DNA of 43,398 bases from Clostridiales bacterium (GCA_017509205.1 JAFWQF010000014.1:1-43398); one strand, 5' to 3'; positions 1 to 8,690 are shown, counted from the first letter of the stretch. Numbers and translations are program-made. Notes: generated by a model not told the origin, from the letters alone.

Positions 1-230
1 CTCAGGAGAAGCAGCCGTTCTTAAGGGTGATCTATATAAAGCATTCACTTTATATTGATTACATTGTACGGTTTAGAATTGTTAAGTTCTTCACCAAACT
101 GAAGACAAACTGATACATAATTGAGACTTAATTATGAACTATGGGTTAAGTCCTGAAATAGATCTTTCAGACTAATGTATAACGATTTCATTGTAATGTA
201 GGAACTCTTGTCTGCTGTAAACATGTGTGT
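1..230. other. AT-rich stretch at window edge without a supported gene
   Basis: No convincing coding region, RNA gene or repeat is visible. One plus-strand frame is open from base 2 to a TGA at 56-58 (18 codons) and could be the last codons of a gene cut by the window edge, but it is too short to support. The rest is AT-rich and full of stops in all frames. Confidence 0.4.
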
Positions 231-263
231 AAAGAAAAAGAGGTAGCCATAAAGACTACCTCT
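231..263 (-). terminator. Rho-independent terminator after the pilin-like gene
   Basis: A perfect 8-bp inverted repeat (arms 239-246 and 256-263, AGAGGTAG/CTACCTCT) with a 9-nt loop is followed on the minus strand by a T-rich run (231-238). It lies 23 bp past the stop of the pilin-like gene. Confidence 0.85.
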
Positions 264-285
264 ATAATTAAACTAAAACACTATA

Positions 286-1059
286 TTATTCGTATATGTA
301 TTTAATACTCTTGATGGTAAATTTACCAGCATCATATTTAATATTAATTCCAGAGCATCCTTCAATGCCTAACTCGATTGTATCTGTGCGGGAACTATCT
401 TGTCCACCGATTGTATTATTTCTATTATTGTAATTACCACCATTAGACTCTTTGTAAGTAACTACAAATTGAGAATGTGCCATACCCCAAGATTCTTGAT
501 TATTGTTTTCCCACTCAATAACCACTTTCAATAATTTTTTGCTTGGATCAGCTGCAAATGTCCTGGAACCGGTCGATGTCATTGAGAAAGGCGAAGTTAG
601 CGCATCAGCAGTTCCGCCGTTGTCGCCGCCATTGCCGTTGTCGCCACCGTTGCCGTTGCCGCCGCCTTCACCGCCGCCGTTGCCGCCGCCTTCGCCGTTG
701 CCGTTGCCGCCGCCTTCACCGCCGCCGTTGCCGCCGCCTTCGCCGTTGCCGTTGCCGCCTTCGCCGTTGCCTTCGACTTTTCCATCGCCTTCAACTTTTC
801 CATCGCCTTCGCCAGGCTTCAGAGTCTCTGTCTCGTGCGGTTCAGACGGTACGGTGCCTTTTTTATCATTAACGTCTTTAACGGCGCTTGCTTCAAAATC
901 AGCGCTCTTTGCCTTAAGCTGGTTGGCTGTTGTCTGTGACTGGTTGACCCAGGAAGCAACACCGATGACGGTGGCACCTGAAAGAATTACGATTATCGCG
1001 ACAACCAGTAAGATTTCTGCAAGTGTAAAACCTTTTCTGTTCTTCAGTAAGTTCTTCAT
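286..1059 (-). CDS. Type IV pilin-like (type II secretion-like) protein with Gly/Asn/Glu-rich tract
   Basis: A 257-residue protein with a class III signal sequence: a short Lys/Arg-rich leader, the prepilin peptidase site G|FTLAE and a hydrophobic helix of about 20 residues. This is the hallmark of type IV pilins and pseudopilins, which are cleaved and methylated at the membrane. After the helix comes a Thr/Glu/Pro stretch, then roughly 55 residues of almost only Gly, Asn, Glu and Asp, then a C-terminal region of about 110 residues with no family I recognise. The ATG at 1059 is chosen because AGAAGG lies 10 nt upstream; the in-frame GTG at 1068 would sit almost on that ribosome binding site. 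No assembly ATPase or prepilin peptidase is adjacent, so it looks like an orphan pilin. It has its own promoter and terminator. Confidence 0.8.
   Translation of the reverse strand: MKNLLKNRKGFTLAEILLVVAIIVILSGATVIGVASWVNQSQTTANQLKAKSADFEASAVKDVNDKKGTVPSEPHETETLKPGEGDGKVEGDGKVEGNGEGGNGNGEGGGNGGGEGGGNGNGEGGGNGGGEGGGNGNGGDNGNGGDNGGTADALTSPFSMTSTGSRTFAADPSKKLLKVVIEWENNNQESWGMAHSQFVVTYKESNGGNYNNRNNTIGGQDSSRTDTIELGIEGCSGINIKYDAGKFTIKSIKYIYE
659..754 (-). repeat. Two tandem 48-bp repeats inside the pilin-like gene
   Basis: Bases 659-706 and 707-754 are identical 48-bp units encoding a 16-residue Gly/Asn/Glu block. Partial, diverged copies flank them on both sides. Exact tandem copies in a coding region are prone to slippage, so tract length may vary between strains in 48-bp steps that keep the frame. 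Confidence 0.9.
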
Positions 1060-1110
1060 AATGATCACACCTTCTCTCTATCTAAATAATTGAACATCCC
1101 ACATACTTCG

Positions 1111-1139
1111 ATTATAGAAACTGTCATTTCATTATTCAA
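1111..1139 (-). promoter_or_regulatory. Sigma-A promoter of the pilin-like gene
   Basis: On the minus strand TTGAAT (1134-1139) and TATAAT (1111-1116) are separated by exactly 17 bp. Spacing and hexamers match the vegetative consensus, and transcription would start about 45 nt before the ATG. Confidence 0.75.
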
Positions 1140-1193
1140 TCACATTTATTCACATTTCCATAAAGGATCAAATAATAAACGATAAAGAATATG

Positions 1194-2591
1194 TTACGAA
1201 ATAATTTCCTTAGCTGATTTTAACAATAAATCTCTTTTATTTGTTATTTTACCCGAAATATATCTCTCAAAAAGCGTATCAAGTACCGCTCCGACTTCAG
1301 GACCCGCGGGGCATCCCAGGGAGATTATGTCATCGCCTGATATCTCCAGGTCCTTTGCGGCATACACGGCGCCGCTTTCTTTTAGCTCTTCCGCGATCCT
1401 TGTCATGTATTCGAGCTTTTCGAGCCGCTTTTTCCCGAGATCGGAATGCGCCATGATGTCCGCCTTCTGCAGCACCTTCAGCTTCTCATAAAGATCGGGG
1501 CCGACCAGGCAGAGGACCTTGTGGACCGCCGGGATCTCCGGGGGCGTGTAAACGTCGTGAAATGCCACGAGAGTGCAGACCTCTTCCGTGAACTTCTTCG
1601 GATACTTTAATTCATTAAGAAGGCGCTCGGCTATCCTTCTTCCCGCTTCGGGATGTCCTTTCATGTGGGCAACGCCGTTTGCGTTGATCCTGAAGCATTC
1701 GGGTTTCCCGAGATCGTGAAGAAGAGCCGCCATGGCAAGCACGGGGTCTCTTGAAGGCTGCGCGCCCTCATGTTCATCTAAGGGGATCCCGTCGAGCACG
1801 GCGAGAATATGTTCAAGGCAGTCCCTGTCATGGAACTTGGTCTGCTGGTCAAAACCGTGGCAAAGGGCGATCTCCGGTATTATCACGCTCAATATCTTCC
1901 AGCAGCGTCTTATCACTTCTGATGCCTTTGCACCGCAAACGATGCCGTTCAGTTCCACGGCGATCCTTTCTGCTGAGATCTCCCTGAGCTCTTCAGCGCA
2001 TCTTTCCATCGCCCTAAAAGTCTCATTTTCTATCTCGAATCCGAAGCGGGAGGCAAATCTCATCGCGCGGAGGATCCTGAGGGCATCTTCGCCGAAACGC
2101 TTTTCGGGGTCGCCCACCGCCCTCAATATGCCGGCTTTCAGATCTTGCGTACCGCCGGTAATGTCCTTCACGGTTCCGTCTTTTTCCATGTAAAGGGCAT
2201 TGACCGTGAAGTCCCTTCTCATGACGTCTTCTTCTATGCTGCGGGTAAACTCAACGGAATCAGGGCGTCTCATGTCGGTGTATTCACCGTCCACCCTGAA
2301 AGAAGTGATCTCGATGTTGCCCTCATCAGTGATAGCGGTTACCGTACCGTGAACACTTGCATTGTCTATGTGTCTGATGCCTGCGTCAGACAGCACCTTC
2401 ATGGTCTCGCCGGGATAAGATGACGAGGAAATGTCAAAATCATGAGGCGCGAGTCCCAGAAGAAGATCTCTTACCGCCCCTCCGACAATATAGGCTTCGT
2501 AGCCCGCAGACTCCAAAAGGCCCAGTATCATTGATACTGAACCGGGTATGGGATACTTATCCGTTATTCTTTCATTAACGCCTGGGATCAT
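1194..2591 (-). CDS. cca: CCA-adding enzyme (tRNA nucleotidyltransferase, class II) with HD domain
   Basis: This enzyme adds or repairs the 3' CCA end of tRNAs from CTP and ATP. The N-terminal nucleotidyltransferase core shows GGAVRDLLLG near residue 39, the metal-binding DFDISS about 15 residues later, and RRDFTVNALYM in the following region. An RNA-binding neck follows, then an HD domain with ALLHDLGKP near residue 290, seen in many class II enzymes and linked to phosphohydrolase activity. The length of 465 residues is usual. The ATG at 2591 is preferred over the TTG at 2597. No Shine-Dalgarno sequence lies upstream, and the probable -10 box sits so close that the transcript may be leaderless. 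Whether it adds all three bases or only part of CCA cannot be read from sequence. Confidence 0.93.
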   Translation of the reverse strand: MIPGVNERITDKYPIPGSVSMILGLLESAGYEAYIVGGAVRDLLLGLAPHDFDISSSSYPGETMKVLSDAGIRHIDNASVHGTVTAITDEGNIEITSFRVDGEYTDMRRPDSVEFTRSIEEDVMRRDFTVNALYMEKDGTVKDITGGTQDLKAGILRAVGDPEKRFGEDALRILRAMRFASRFGFEIENETFRAMERCAEELREISAERIAVELNGIVCGAKASEVIRRCWKILSVIIPEIALCHGFDQQTKFHDRDCLEHILAVLDGIPLDEHEGAQPSRDPVLAMAALLHDLGKPECFRINANGVAHMKGHPEAGRRIAERLLNELKYPKKFTEEVCTLVAFHDVYTPPEIPAVHKVLCLVGPDLYEKLKVLQKADIMAHSDLGKKRLEKLEYMTRIAEELKESGAVYAAKDLEISGDDIISLGCPAGPEVGAVLDTLFERYISGKITNKRDLLLKSAKEIIS

Positions 2592-2597
2592 GCGCAA

Positions 2598-2603
2598 ATT
2601 ATA
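2598..2603 (-). promoter_or_regulatory. -10 box placing transcription start at the cca ATG
   Basis: TATAAT on the minus strand, with six bases (TTGCGC) between it and the ATG at 2591. The expected +1 is therefore the A of the start codon. The -35 region is poor and no ribosome binding site is present. Confidence 0.45.
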
Positions 2604-2675
2604 TCAAATCGTAATATTTAAAGAATATGTATTACCTTAAAATTATTATAGATTTTCTTTATTTAGGGGGGCGCT

Positions 2676-4985
2676 ATGTATCTTACCAAGGAACCAGCCG
2701 GCATCGAGTCAGTCGTTTTCGAAGAAAACACTCTCAAGATCAAATGCGGATGCAGAACTTTCGACCGCGGCTTATCTTCGAGTCAGAAAAGATATATCCC
2801 GGTTCCGGGCAAGATGACGATCGAACTGTTTTCGCCGGTAAGCAACGTTATCAGCGTCAGGATCAGAAATCACAACGTCACTCCGAGAGCCAAGCGCTCC
2901 ACCTTATTCGACATACGTCCTGCGAACACCGGCTCCGTCGAGCAAACGGACGCGGAGATAATCTTCAAGTCCGAAAACCTTGAAGCAAGGATCTCCAAGA
3001 ACGGCAATTTCAACATCAGGTTCTTCTTCCGCGGTTCGCTCCTCACATACAGCAATCCCGATGAAGGCATCACATACAGGACTGATGCCGGCGCGGGAAG
3101 CGGCTATCGTGTCGACGCCTCATCATCAGTGATCGGCGCGTCGATGGCCATGTTCCACAACGAAAAGATCTTCGGCCTGGGTGGTGCTGCAGGATCGATC
3201 ATCAAGAACAGTTCTTCCGTCACGACCAGCAAATGCGGAAGGCTGACCGGCACGGAGGGAATCCCTTTTTACATTTCATCTTCAGGCTACGGCCTTATGG
3301 TCAACACCGCAGGAAGCACCGAATTCCGGATCGGAACCGAAGGACTGTCGACTTCATTTTCCAACAGCAATGAAACACTTGAATATGAGTTCATGGCAGG
3401 CGATGACATGAGCGCGATCTTCGGATCGTATGCCCAGATCACCGGCCTTTCAAACCCTGCTCCGGAAACCTGCGCAACGGGTGCGCCCGTGATCCTTGAC
3501 GGCAGTTTCCGCTCAACGGCAGAATCAGTCATTAACGTGGTCGCCAAAGCGAAAGATGCGGGACTTCACATCAGCGAAGTATGGCTCGGCAACACATGGC
3601 ACCCGCAGTCTGACCCCTTCGGTTTTGACTGGGACAAGACAAGGTTCCCCGAGCCCGAGCAGTTTGCACGCGCACTGCACGAATACGGCACACTCCTGTG
3701 CTTATCGGTAAACCCCTATATCTCAGAAAACTCACCTCAATATTACGATGTCTTAGATGCAGGCTATCTGCTTTCCGACAAGAACGGAAATGCCGTCCTG
3801 TGCGATACCCCCTCGGGAAGCGCCGGCATTATAGACCTGCGCAATCTTCAGGCACGCAGCTGGCTTACCAACGCTCTCGACATGATCTACAAATACGGCT
3901 GCGACAGATTCGAGGCTGACTACTGCGGTACCTACAGCGACATCTTCGCTGAGGCGATCGGCGAACAGGGCGAAGCCTATATGGCCGCATTCGCAGAGAT
4001 ACTCAATTCCGCCGTGGCAGACACCGTCATCAGGACAAGAGGCCGTTTCGGAAACTTCATCATCGCTGATTCCGTAAGCTCGGGTGACAGAAGGACCCTC
4101 TTCCGCAACATCACCCCGAACGGCGTTCCCGGGTTCCCTGCTCTCGCGGCAGCACTCCGCAACTCGATTTCATACGGCATGTCAGGTCTCACTTCGGTCA
4201 ACATTGACGTTCCCGACATCGCAACGCAGGATCCCCTGCTCTTCACGCGCTGGCTCCAGCTCGCGGCATTCGCGCCTCACTTCAGACTTCACTGCTCAAA
4301 TTCGATAGCAGGCGGCGACGCATCCGCTTTTTCTCAGCTCAAGATGCTGACCGAGATCAGAACGGGCCTTGCGCCTTATCTCTACTCGACGATCTGTGAA
4401 GGCGTCAGATACGGCATTCCCGCAATGCGCGCGATGATCATGGAATTCCCGAATGACCTTGCGGCAATGAACTCCGAGAACCAGTACATGCTCGGTACCT
4501 CGCTCATGGTCTGCCCCGTCTTAACCAGGAACGGCCAGATTGCGGTCTACGTTCCCGCAGGCATCTGGACTGACTTCATGACAAGGGAAAAGATCCGCGG
4601 ACCCAAGTATCTCGTAAGGAACGTTGATTCTGACACGATTCCCGTTTTCGTGCGCCCCAACTCGATCCTCGTAACGAGGAGTTCTGACTCGCATCACGAG
4701 ACGGGAATATTGGACGGCCTCACGTTCACATGTTTTGAGCTTGCACCCGGTTCCGTCACCGCATGCGAAGTCTTCGGCGAAGACGGCAACACTTCAGGCA
4801 TAATCAGGATCACAACCGGCAACAACAGGATAACCGTTCATACCGACGGTTTCGGCCGCAACAAGAGGATCGTCCTCTCAGACATCGTTAACGTCGTAAG
4901 CGTATCCGAATCAATGCCCGAGCAGACGCAGTTCGGCACCATGATCGAATTCTCCGGCAACGAACTGATAATTGGTCTCGGCTGA
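2676..4985 (+). CDS. Glycoside hydrolase family 31 (alpha-glucosidase/alpha-xylosidase type)
   Basis: A 769-residue protein with GH31 architecture: an N-terminal beta-sandwich (about 1-260), a TIM barrel (about 270-600) and C-terminal beta domains. The predicted nucleophile is D415 in RFEADYCG, matching the K-x-D region of family members, and the predicted acid/base is D471 in SSGD. GH31 enzymes release alpha-linked glucose or xylose with retention of configuration; the substrate cannot be assigned. There is no signal peptide, so it is probably cytoplasmic and acts on imported oligosaccharides. The start is supported by GGGGGG about 5 nt upstream. It is divergent from cca and convergent with the lipase-like gene (4 bp between stops). 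No sugar transporter or regulator adjoins it. Confidence 0.85.
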   Translation: MYLTKEPAGIESVVFEENTLKIKCGCRTFDRGLSSSQKRYIPVPGKMTIELFSPVSNVISVRIRNHNVTPRAKRSTLFDIRPANTGSVEQTDAEIIFKSENLEARISKNGNFNIRFFFRGSLLTYSNPDEGITYRTDAGAGSGYRVDASSSVIGASMAMFHNEKIFGLGGAAGSIIKNSSSVTTSKCGRLTGTEGIPFYISSSGYGLMVNTAGSTEFRIGTEGLSTSFSNSNETLEYEFMAGDDMSAIFGSYAQITGLSNPAPETCATGAPVILDGSFRSTAESVINVVAKAKDAGLHISEVWLGNTWHPQSDPFGFDWDKTRFPEPEQFARALHEYGTLLCLSVNPYISENSPQYYDVLDAGYLLSDKNGNAVLCDTPSGSAGIIDLRNLQARSWLTNALDMIYKYGCDRFEADYCGTYSDIFAEAIGEQGEAYMAAFAEILNSAVADTVIRTRGRFGNFIIADSVSSGDRRTLFRNITPNGVPGFPALAAALRNSISYGMSGLTSVNIDVPDIATQDPLLFTRWLQLAAFAPHFRLHCSNSIAGGDASAFSQLKMLTEIRTGLAPYLYSTICEGVRYGIPAMRAMIMEFPNDLAAMNSENQYMLGTSLMVCPVLTRNGQIAVYVPAGIWTDFMTREKIRGPKYLVRNVDSDTIPVFVRPNSILVTRSSDSHHETGILDGLTFTCFELAPGSVTACEVFGEDGNTSGIIRITTGNNRITVHTDGFGRNKRIVLSDIVNVVSVSESMPEQTQFGTMIEFSGNELIIGLG

Positions 4986-4989
4986 CGGA

Positions 4990-5940
4990 TCAGCCGTTGT
5001 AAAAATCCACGACATCGCGGAAATAGTCTGTTCGTACGGGTTCATGCTGTATCTCATGACGGTACGGGCCGTAATTGCGTGAATACACGCGTGCCCCGTA
5101 CTGCTTCATTTTCGATATGACTTTTTCAACGCCGGTTCCGTAGCTGCCGACAGGGTCATCACTTCCATATGTGAAAAGGCACGGAACCTGCGCAAGGTTC
5201 TGGTATGCTTTGGCACTCTGAATGAAGCTTACGAATCTGAAAAGGACCGAGAATCCTTCGTTCGTAAATGTGAATCCGCACATGGGATCATCGAAATAGA
5301 TCCTAACCTCTTCGGGATCAGAAGAGATCCAGTCTCCGGGGGTCTTGGGGTTTTCGATCCTCTTGCAGTAACTGCCGAAAGCGATCGCGTTAAGCAATTT
5401 GCCTTCTCTTTTCGAGCCTCCGAACAGACATGCGGCACCTGCCATAAACCTCGCAAATCCTATTGCAGGATTGGGGCCCATTGTGGATGAGAAAACGAAT
5501 TTTGAAAACTCACAGGCATATTCATGTGTCGAAAAGATCGTGCGCACGATGAACGAACCCATCGAATGGCCGTAGATCATGTAAGGAATGTCCTCGCCGA
5601 ACCTTACGCGCGCCAGTCTGTGCAGTTCCATGATGTCCTTCACGACATCGTCTGCGGCGCTCTTGCCTTTTCCGAAATACCCCTTGGGATAACCCAGTCC
5701 CTTATTGAGTTCGTAAGTCTTTCCGTGGCCCTGCATGTCTATTCCGCAGACATGGAAACCGGCTTCGTTCAGGTACGAGATGAACTCCTCATACCTGCCG
5801 ATATACTCCGCCATTCCGTGACATATCTGAATGACGCCCCTGATCTTTTCCGCAGACGAGGGATAGTAAAAACCCGCTATCTTTGCCCCGTTGCCGTTCG
5901 CCGCATCGAAAACAACACTCTCCGGAACCAACCCGTTCAT
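4990..5940 (-). CDS. Alpha/beta hydrolase, monoacylglycerol lipase-like (Hydrolase_4)
   Basis: A 316-residue serine hydrolase. The nucleophile elbow is YGHSMGS near residue 125, the acid is probably the aspartate in YGSDDPVG near residue 268, and the histidine lies in RHEIQHEP near residue 298, giving a complete catalytic triad in order. The early oxyanion-hole motif ICHGMAEY is typical of lysophospholipase and monoacylglycerol lipase-like proteins. No signal peptide is seen, so it is likely cytoplasmic and acts on acyl esters. AAGGAGGGG lies about 5 nt before the ATG. It is transcribed convergently with the GH31 gene. Confidence 0.85.
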   Translation of the reverse strand: MNGLVPESVVFDAANGNGAKIAGFYYPSSAEKIRGVIQICHGMAEYIGRYEEFISYLNEAGFHVCGIDMQGHGKTYELNKGLGYPKGYFGKGKSAADDVVKDIMELHRLARVRFGEDIPYMIYGHSMGSFIVRTIFSTHEYACEFSKFVFSSTMGPNPAIGFARFMAGAACLFGGSKREGKLLNAIAFGSYCKRIENPKTPGDWISSDPEEVRIYFDDPMCGFTFTNEGFSVLFRFVSFIQSAKAYQNLAQVPCLFTYGSDDPVGSYGTGVEKVISKMKQYGARVYSRNYGPYRHEIQHEPVRTDYFRDVVDFYNG

Positions 5941-6036
5941 ACCGTCCCCTCCTTTTGCCTGAATTGTATCATCTTTTTTATTAAGTAATGTTAAAATACA
6001 TTAATCATTTTTGCTTTTCCGGGGAGGAAAACCCTC

Positions 6037-6915
6037 ATGTTTGAGATCGTAGCCAAAAAGCAGCTTGGAACCAACGTCTGGTACATGGAAGTTGTCGCGC
6101 CGCTCGTAGCGGGCAAGGCAATGCCCGGCCAGTTCCTTATAGTCCGCGCCGACGAGGAAGGTGAACGCATTCCCCTTACCGTTTGCGATTACGACCGCGA
6201 AAAGGGAATCGTCACGATCGTTTACGCAACGGTCGGAGCTGAGACCGAGCGCATGTCGCGCCTTAACGTCGGCGACAGGTTCGCAGATATTGTCGGTCCT
6301 CTCGGAAGACCTTCAGACCTTGTCGACCTTCCCATTGAAGAGCTCAAAAAGAAAAAGATCCTCTTCATCGCAGGCGGCGTAGGCACCGCACCCGTTTACA
6401 ACCAGCTCAAGTGGCTGCACGAAAACGGCGTTGAAGTCGACTGCATCCAGGGCGCAAGGACAAAGGATCTCCTCATTCTCGAAGACGAGATGAAGGCAGT
6501 AACCAAGAATCTTTATTTTGCGACCGATGACGGTTCATACGGCATCCACGGCAACGTCTGCGTCGCACTTCAGCAGCTCTGGGATGAAGGCATCCGCTAC
6601 GATCACTGCGTTGTCATCGGACCCGTCATCATGATGAAGTTCGCATGCCAGCTCACCAAGAAGCTCGGCATCCCCACAGTCGTTTCAATGAACACAATAA
6701 TGGTCGACGGCACCGGAATGTGCGGCGCCTGCAGACTCCTGGTCGGCGGCGAAGTCAAGTTCTGCTGTGTTGACGGCCCCGAGTTCGACGGCTGGGAAGT
6801 GGATTTCGATCAGGCTATGCAGCGTTCCCGCCTTTACAAGACCGAGGAAGGCAGACTGATGTTAAAGCTCAAAGAAGGCGACACGCACCACGGCGGCTGC
6901 GGCGTCTGTTCCTGA
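6037..6915 (+). CDS. nfnA: NfnA: ferredoxin-NADP+ reductase subunit alpha
   Basis: Small subunit of the electron-bifurcating NADH-dependent reduced ferredoxin:NADP+ oxidoreductase, which couples NADH and reduced ferredoxin to make two NADPH. The 292 residues comprise an FAD-binding domain of the ferredoxin reductase type, an NAD-binding domain with AGGVGTAPVYNQL near residue 112, and a C-terminal [2Fe-2S] site formed by cysteines in MCGACR and FCCVDG. It is also annotated as a sulfide dehydrogenase or dihydroorotate dehydrogenase electron-transfer subunit. However, the gene 27 bp downstream encodes the matching large subunit and no pyrD is present, which favours NfnA. The ribosome binding site GGGGAGG lies 9-10 nt before the ATG. 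Confidence 0.92.
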   Translation: MFEIVAKKQLGTNVWYMEVVAPLVAGKAMPGQFLIVRADEEGERIPLTVCDYDREKGIVTIVYATVGAETERMSRLNVGDRFADIVGPLGRPSDLVDLPIEELKKKKILFIAGGVGTAPVYNQLKWLHENGVEVDCIQGARTKDLLILEDEMKAVTKNLYFATDDGSYGIHGNVCVALQQLWDEGIRYDHCVVIGPVIMMKFACQLTKKLGIPTVVSMNTIMVDGTGMCGACRLLVGGEVKFCCVDGPEFDGWEVDFDQAMQRSRLYKTEEGRLMLKLKEGDTHHGGCGVCS

Positions 6916-6942
6916 TATAGGCATGGTTTAAGGAGACTAAAT

Positions 6943-8340
6943 ATGGAAGTAGATGTATTAAAGAAAGTTCCGGTTTCCGAGCAGGATCCCAAGATCCGCG
7001 CGACCAACTTCGATGAAGTAAATCTCGGCTATACAAAAGATGAGGCTGTTCTTGAAGCTTCCCGCTGCCTTACCTGCAAGAACGCACGCTGCATCAACGG
7101 GTGTCCGGTCAACATCAACATCCCCGCCTTCATCGCAAAGGTAAAGGAAGGCGATGTTGCAGGTGCTTATGAAGTAATCTCACAGTCCTCCGCACTGCCC
7201 GCAGTCTGCGGCCGTGTCTGCCCCCAGGAAACACAGTGCGAGGCACAGTGCATCCGCGGCATAAAGGGCGAGGCAGTCTCTATCGGCCGTCTCGAAAGAT
7301 TCGTAGCTGACACTGCCAAGGAAATGGGCATCAAGCCTTCACTTCCCGCAGACATGGTAAAGAAGAACAAGAAAGTCGCCGTCATCGGTGCCGGTCCTTC
7401 AGGCCTCACCTGCGCAGGCGACCTCGCAAAGATGGGTTATGACGTAACCATTTTCGAAGCCCTTCACAAGGCGGGCGGCGTTCTGGTATACGGCATCCCC
7501 GAGTTCCGTCTCCCCAAGGAGAAGGTAGTTGCCAAGGAAGTCGAAAACGTCAAGGCTTTGGGCGTTAACATTGTGACAGATGCAGTAATCGGGCGCGCTC
7601 TGACGATCGATGACCTTTTCGAGAAGGAAGGCTTCTCAGCCGTATTCGTAGGCTCCGGAGCAGGTCTTCCCCGCTTCATGAACATCCCCGGCGAGCAGTC
7701 GCTCGGTGTTTTCTCCGCCAATGAGTACCTCACCAGGTCCAACCTCATGGGTGCGTTCTCTGAGGATTCCAGAACGCCGATCATGAGAGCCAAGAAGGCA
7801 GTCATCGTCGGCGGAGGCAACGTCGCAATGGACGCAGCACGTACCGCAAAGCGTCTCGGTGCTGAAGTACATGTCGTTTACCGCCGTTCCGAAGCTGAGC
7901 TTCCCGCCCGTGTCGAAGAAGTCCATCACGCCAAGGAAGAGGGCATCATATTTGACCTTCTCACCAACCCCGTTGAGATCATCGCTGACGAGAACAGCTG
8001 GGTAACAGGCTGCAAGTGCATCCGCATGGAGCTCGGCGAACCTGATGCCTCAGGCAGAAGATCACCCGTGGAAGTTCCCGGTTCTGAGTTCCTGATCGAG
8101 TGCGATGCGGTCATCATGTCGCTCGGCACCTCCCCCAACCCCCTGATAAAGACGACCACCTCAGGTCTTGAGACCAACAAGCGCGGCGGCATCATAGTAA
8201 ACGAATCCGAGATGACCACACGCGAAGGCGTCTTCGCAGGCGGCGATGCCGTCACGGGAGCTGCCACAGTCATCCTCGCCATGGGCGCCGGCAAGTCAGC
8301 TGCCAAGGGCATCGACGAATATCTTTCTAATAAAGGATAA
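6943..8340 (+). CDS. nfnB: NfnB: ferredoxin-NADP+ reductase subunit beta (GltD-like)
   Basis: Large subunit of NfnAB. The N-terminal domain holds cysteines for two [4Fe-4S] clusters (CLTCKNARCINGC and CGRVCPQETQCEAQC, about residues 43-105). An FAD site follows (GAGPSGLTCAGDL near 150), then an NADPH site (VVGGGNVAMDAARTAKRLG near 290) with a downstream YRRSEAE that suits NADP preference, and a second FAD motif near the C-terminus (GGDAVTGAATVILA). The 465 residues match the family length. It resembles the small subunit of glutamate synthase, but no gltA-like large subunit is nearby and nfnA is directly upstream, so the transhydrogenase role is the better call. The ribosome binding site AAGGAG lies 8 nt before the ATG and a terminator follows. 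Confidence 0.92.
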   Translation: MEVDVLKKVPVSEQDPKIRATNFDEVNLGYTKDEAVLEASRCLTCKNARCINGCPVNINIPAFIAKVKEGDVAGAYEVISQSSALPAVCGRVCPQETQCEAQCIRGIKGEAVSIGRLERFVADTAKEMGIKPSLPADMVKKNKKVAVIGAGPSGLTCAGDLAKMGYDVTIFEALHKAGGVLVYGIPEFRLPKEKVVAKEVENVKALGVNIVTDAVIGRALTIDDLFEKEGFSAVFVGSGAGLPRFMNIPGEQSLGVFSANEYLTRSNLMGAFSEDSRTPIMRAKKAVIVGGGNVAMDAARTAKRLGAEVHVVYRRSEAELPARVEEVHHAKEEGIIFDLLTNPVEIIADENSWVTGCKCIRMELGEPDASGRRSPVEVPGSEFLIECDAVIMSLGTSPNPLIKTTTSGLETNKRGGIIVNESEMTTREGVFAGGDAVTGAATVILAMGAGKSAAKGIDEYLSNKG

Positions 8341-8367
8341 TAAATTCCTTAAAAACTGCACTCAAAA

Positions 8368-8392
8368 CGCCGGTCACTGACCGGTGTTTTTT
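8368..8392 (+). terminator. Rho-independent terminator of nfnAB
   Basis: CGCCGGTCA (8368-8376) and TGACCGGTG (8378-8386) form a GC-rich hairpin with one G-U pair, followed by a run of six T. It lies 27 bp after the nfnB stop. Confidence 0.9.
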
Positions 8393-8394
8393 GT

Positions 8395-8644
8395 TGTTCA
8401 AACAGCAATTTATACACTTCTTGCTAAATCACCGAAATTTGCGATTTCCGCAATATTGCTTTCTTTATTACGGTGGTTTGTTAACATTTTTAATAGTTCG
8501 TTTAATTTCTTGTTCACATTTCCGCCTTATTTTGAGGTGTCGATAGCAGATTTAAGAGATTTTTCTGCATTTTTCGTCAAATTATGGCGGAAATGTGATA
8601 TAAAAATCGAATTTATGTTAACAATTCGTTCATAAACAGAGTAG
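8395..8644. other. AT-rich intergenic region upstream of the HxlR-like regulator
   Basis: About 250 bp of noticeably AT-rich sequence between the nfnB terminator and the promoter at 8645. An 83-codon plus-strand frame crosses it, but that frame begins inside the terminator, has no ribosome binding site and an unlikely Phe/Leu-rich composition. The region holds a large inverted repeat (8515-8597) and two copies of GTTAACA (about 8480 and 8617-8623). It may be a regulatory region or a non-coding RNA. Confidence 0.5.
8515..8597. repeat. Perfect 12-bp inverted repeat with imperfect extension
   Basis: CACATTTCCGCC at 8515-8526 is mirrored by GGCGGAAATGTG at 8586-8597. Pairing continues imperfectly inward for about 9 more bases on each side (roughly 19 of 21 positions). 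The central spacer is about 41-59 nt. It lies just upstream of the regulator's -10 box, so it could be a paired operator or a structured RNA. Confidence 0.8.
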
Positions 8645-8650
8645 TATAAT
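8645..8650 (+). promoter_or_regulatory. -10 box of the HxlR-like gene
   Basis: TATAAT, giving an expected start near 8657 and a leader of about 34 nt that carries GGAGGAGG before the ATG at 8691. It overlaps the earlier in-frame ATG at 8649, which excludes that start. The -35 is weak. Confidence 0.6.
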
Positions 8651-8690
8651 GCCATATTTGTTAAAAACAAACCGGAGGAGGAAACAGGAT

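Noticed and set aside
659..754. CRISPR-like repeats
   Set aside because: The units are directly adjacent without spacers and lie in a coding frame.
543..872. Plus-strand Arg/Cys-rich and Pro-rich frames opposite the pilin-like gene
   Set aside because: They are mirror frames of the repetitive Gly/Asn/Glu tract, without ribosome binding sites.
6943..8340. Glutamate synthase small subunit
   Set aside because: No large subunit is present, and the nfnA partner is directly upstream.
8384..8635. 83-codon plus-strand frame
   Set aside because: It starts inside the nfnAB terminator, has no ribosome binding site and an odd composition.
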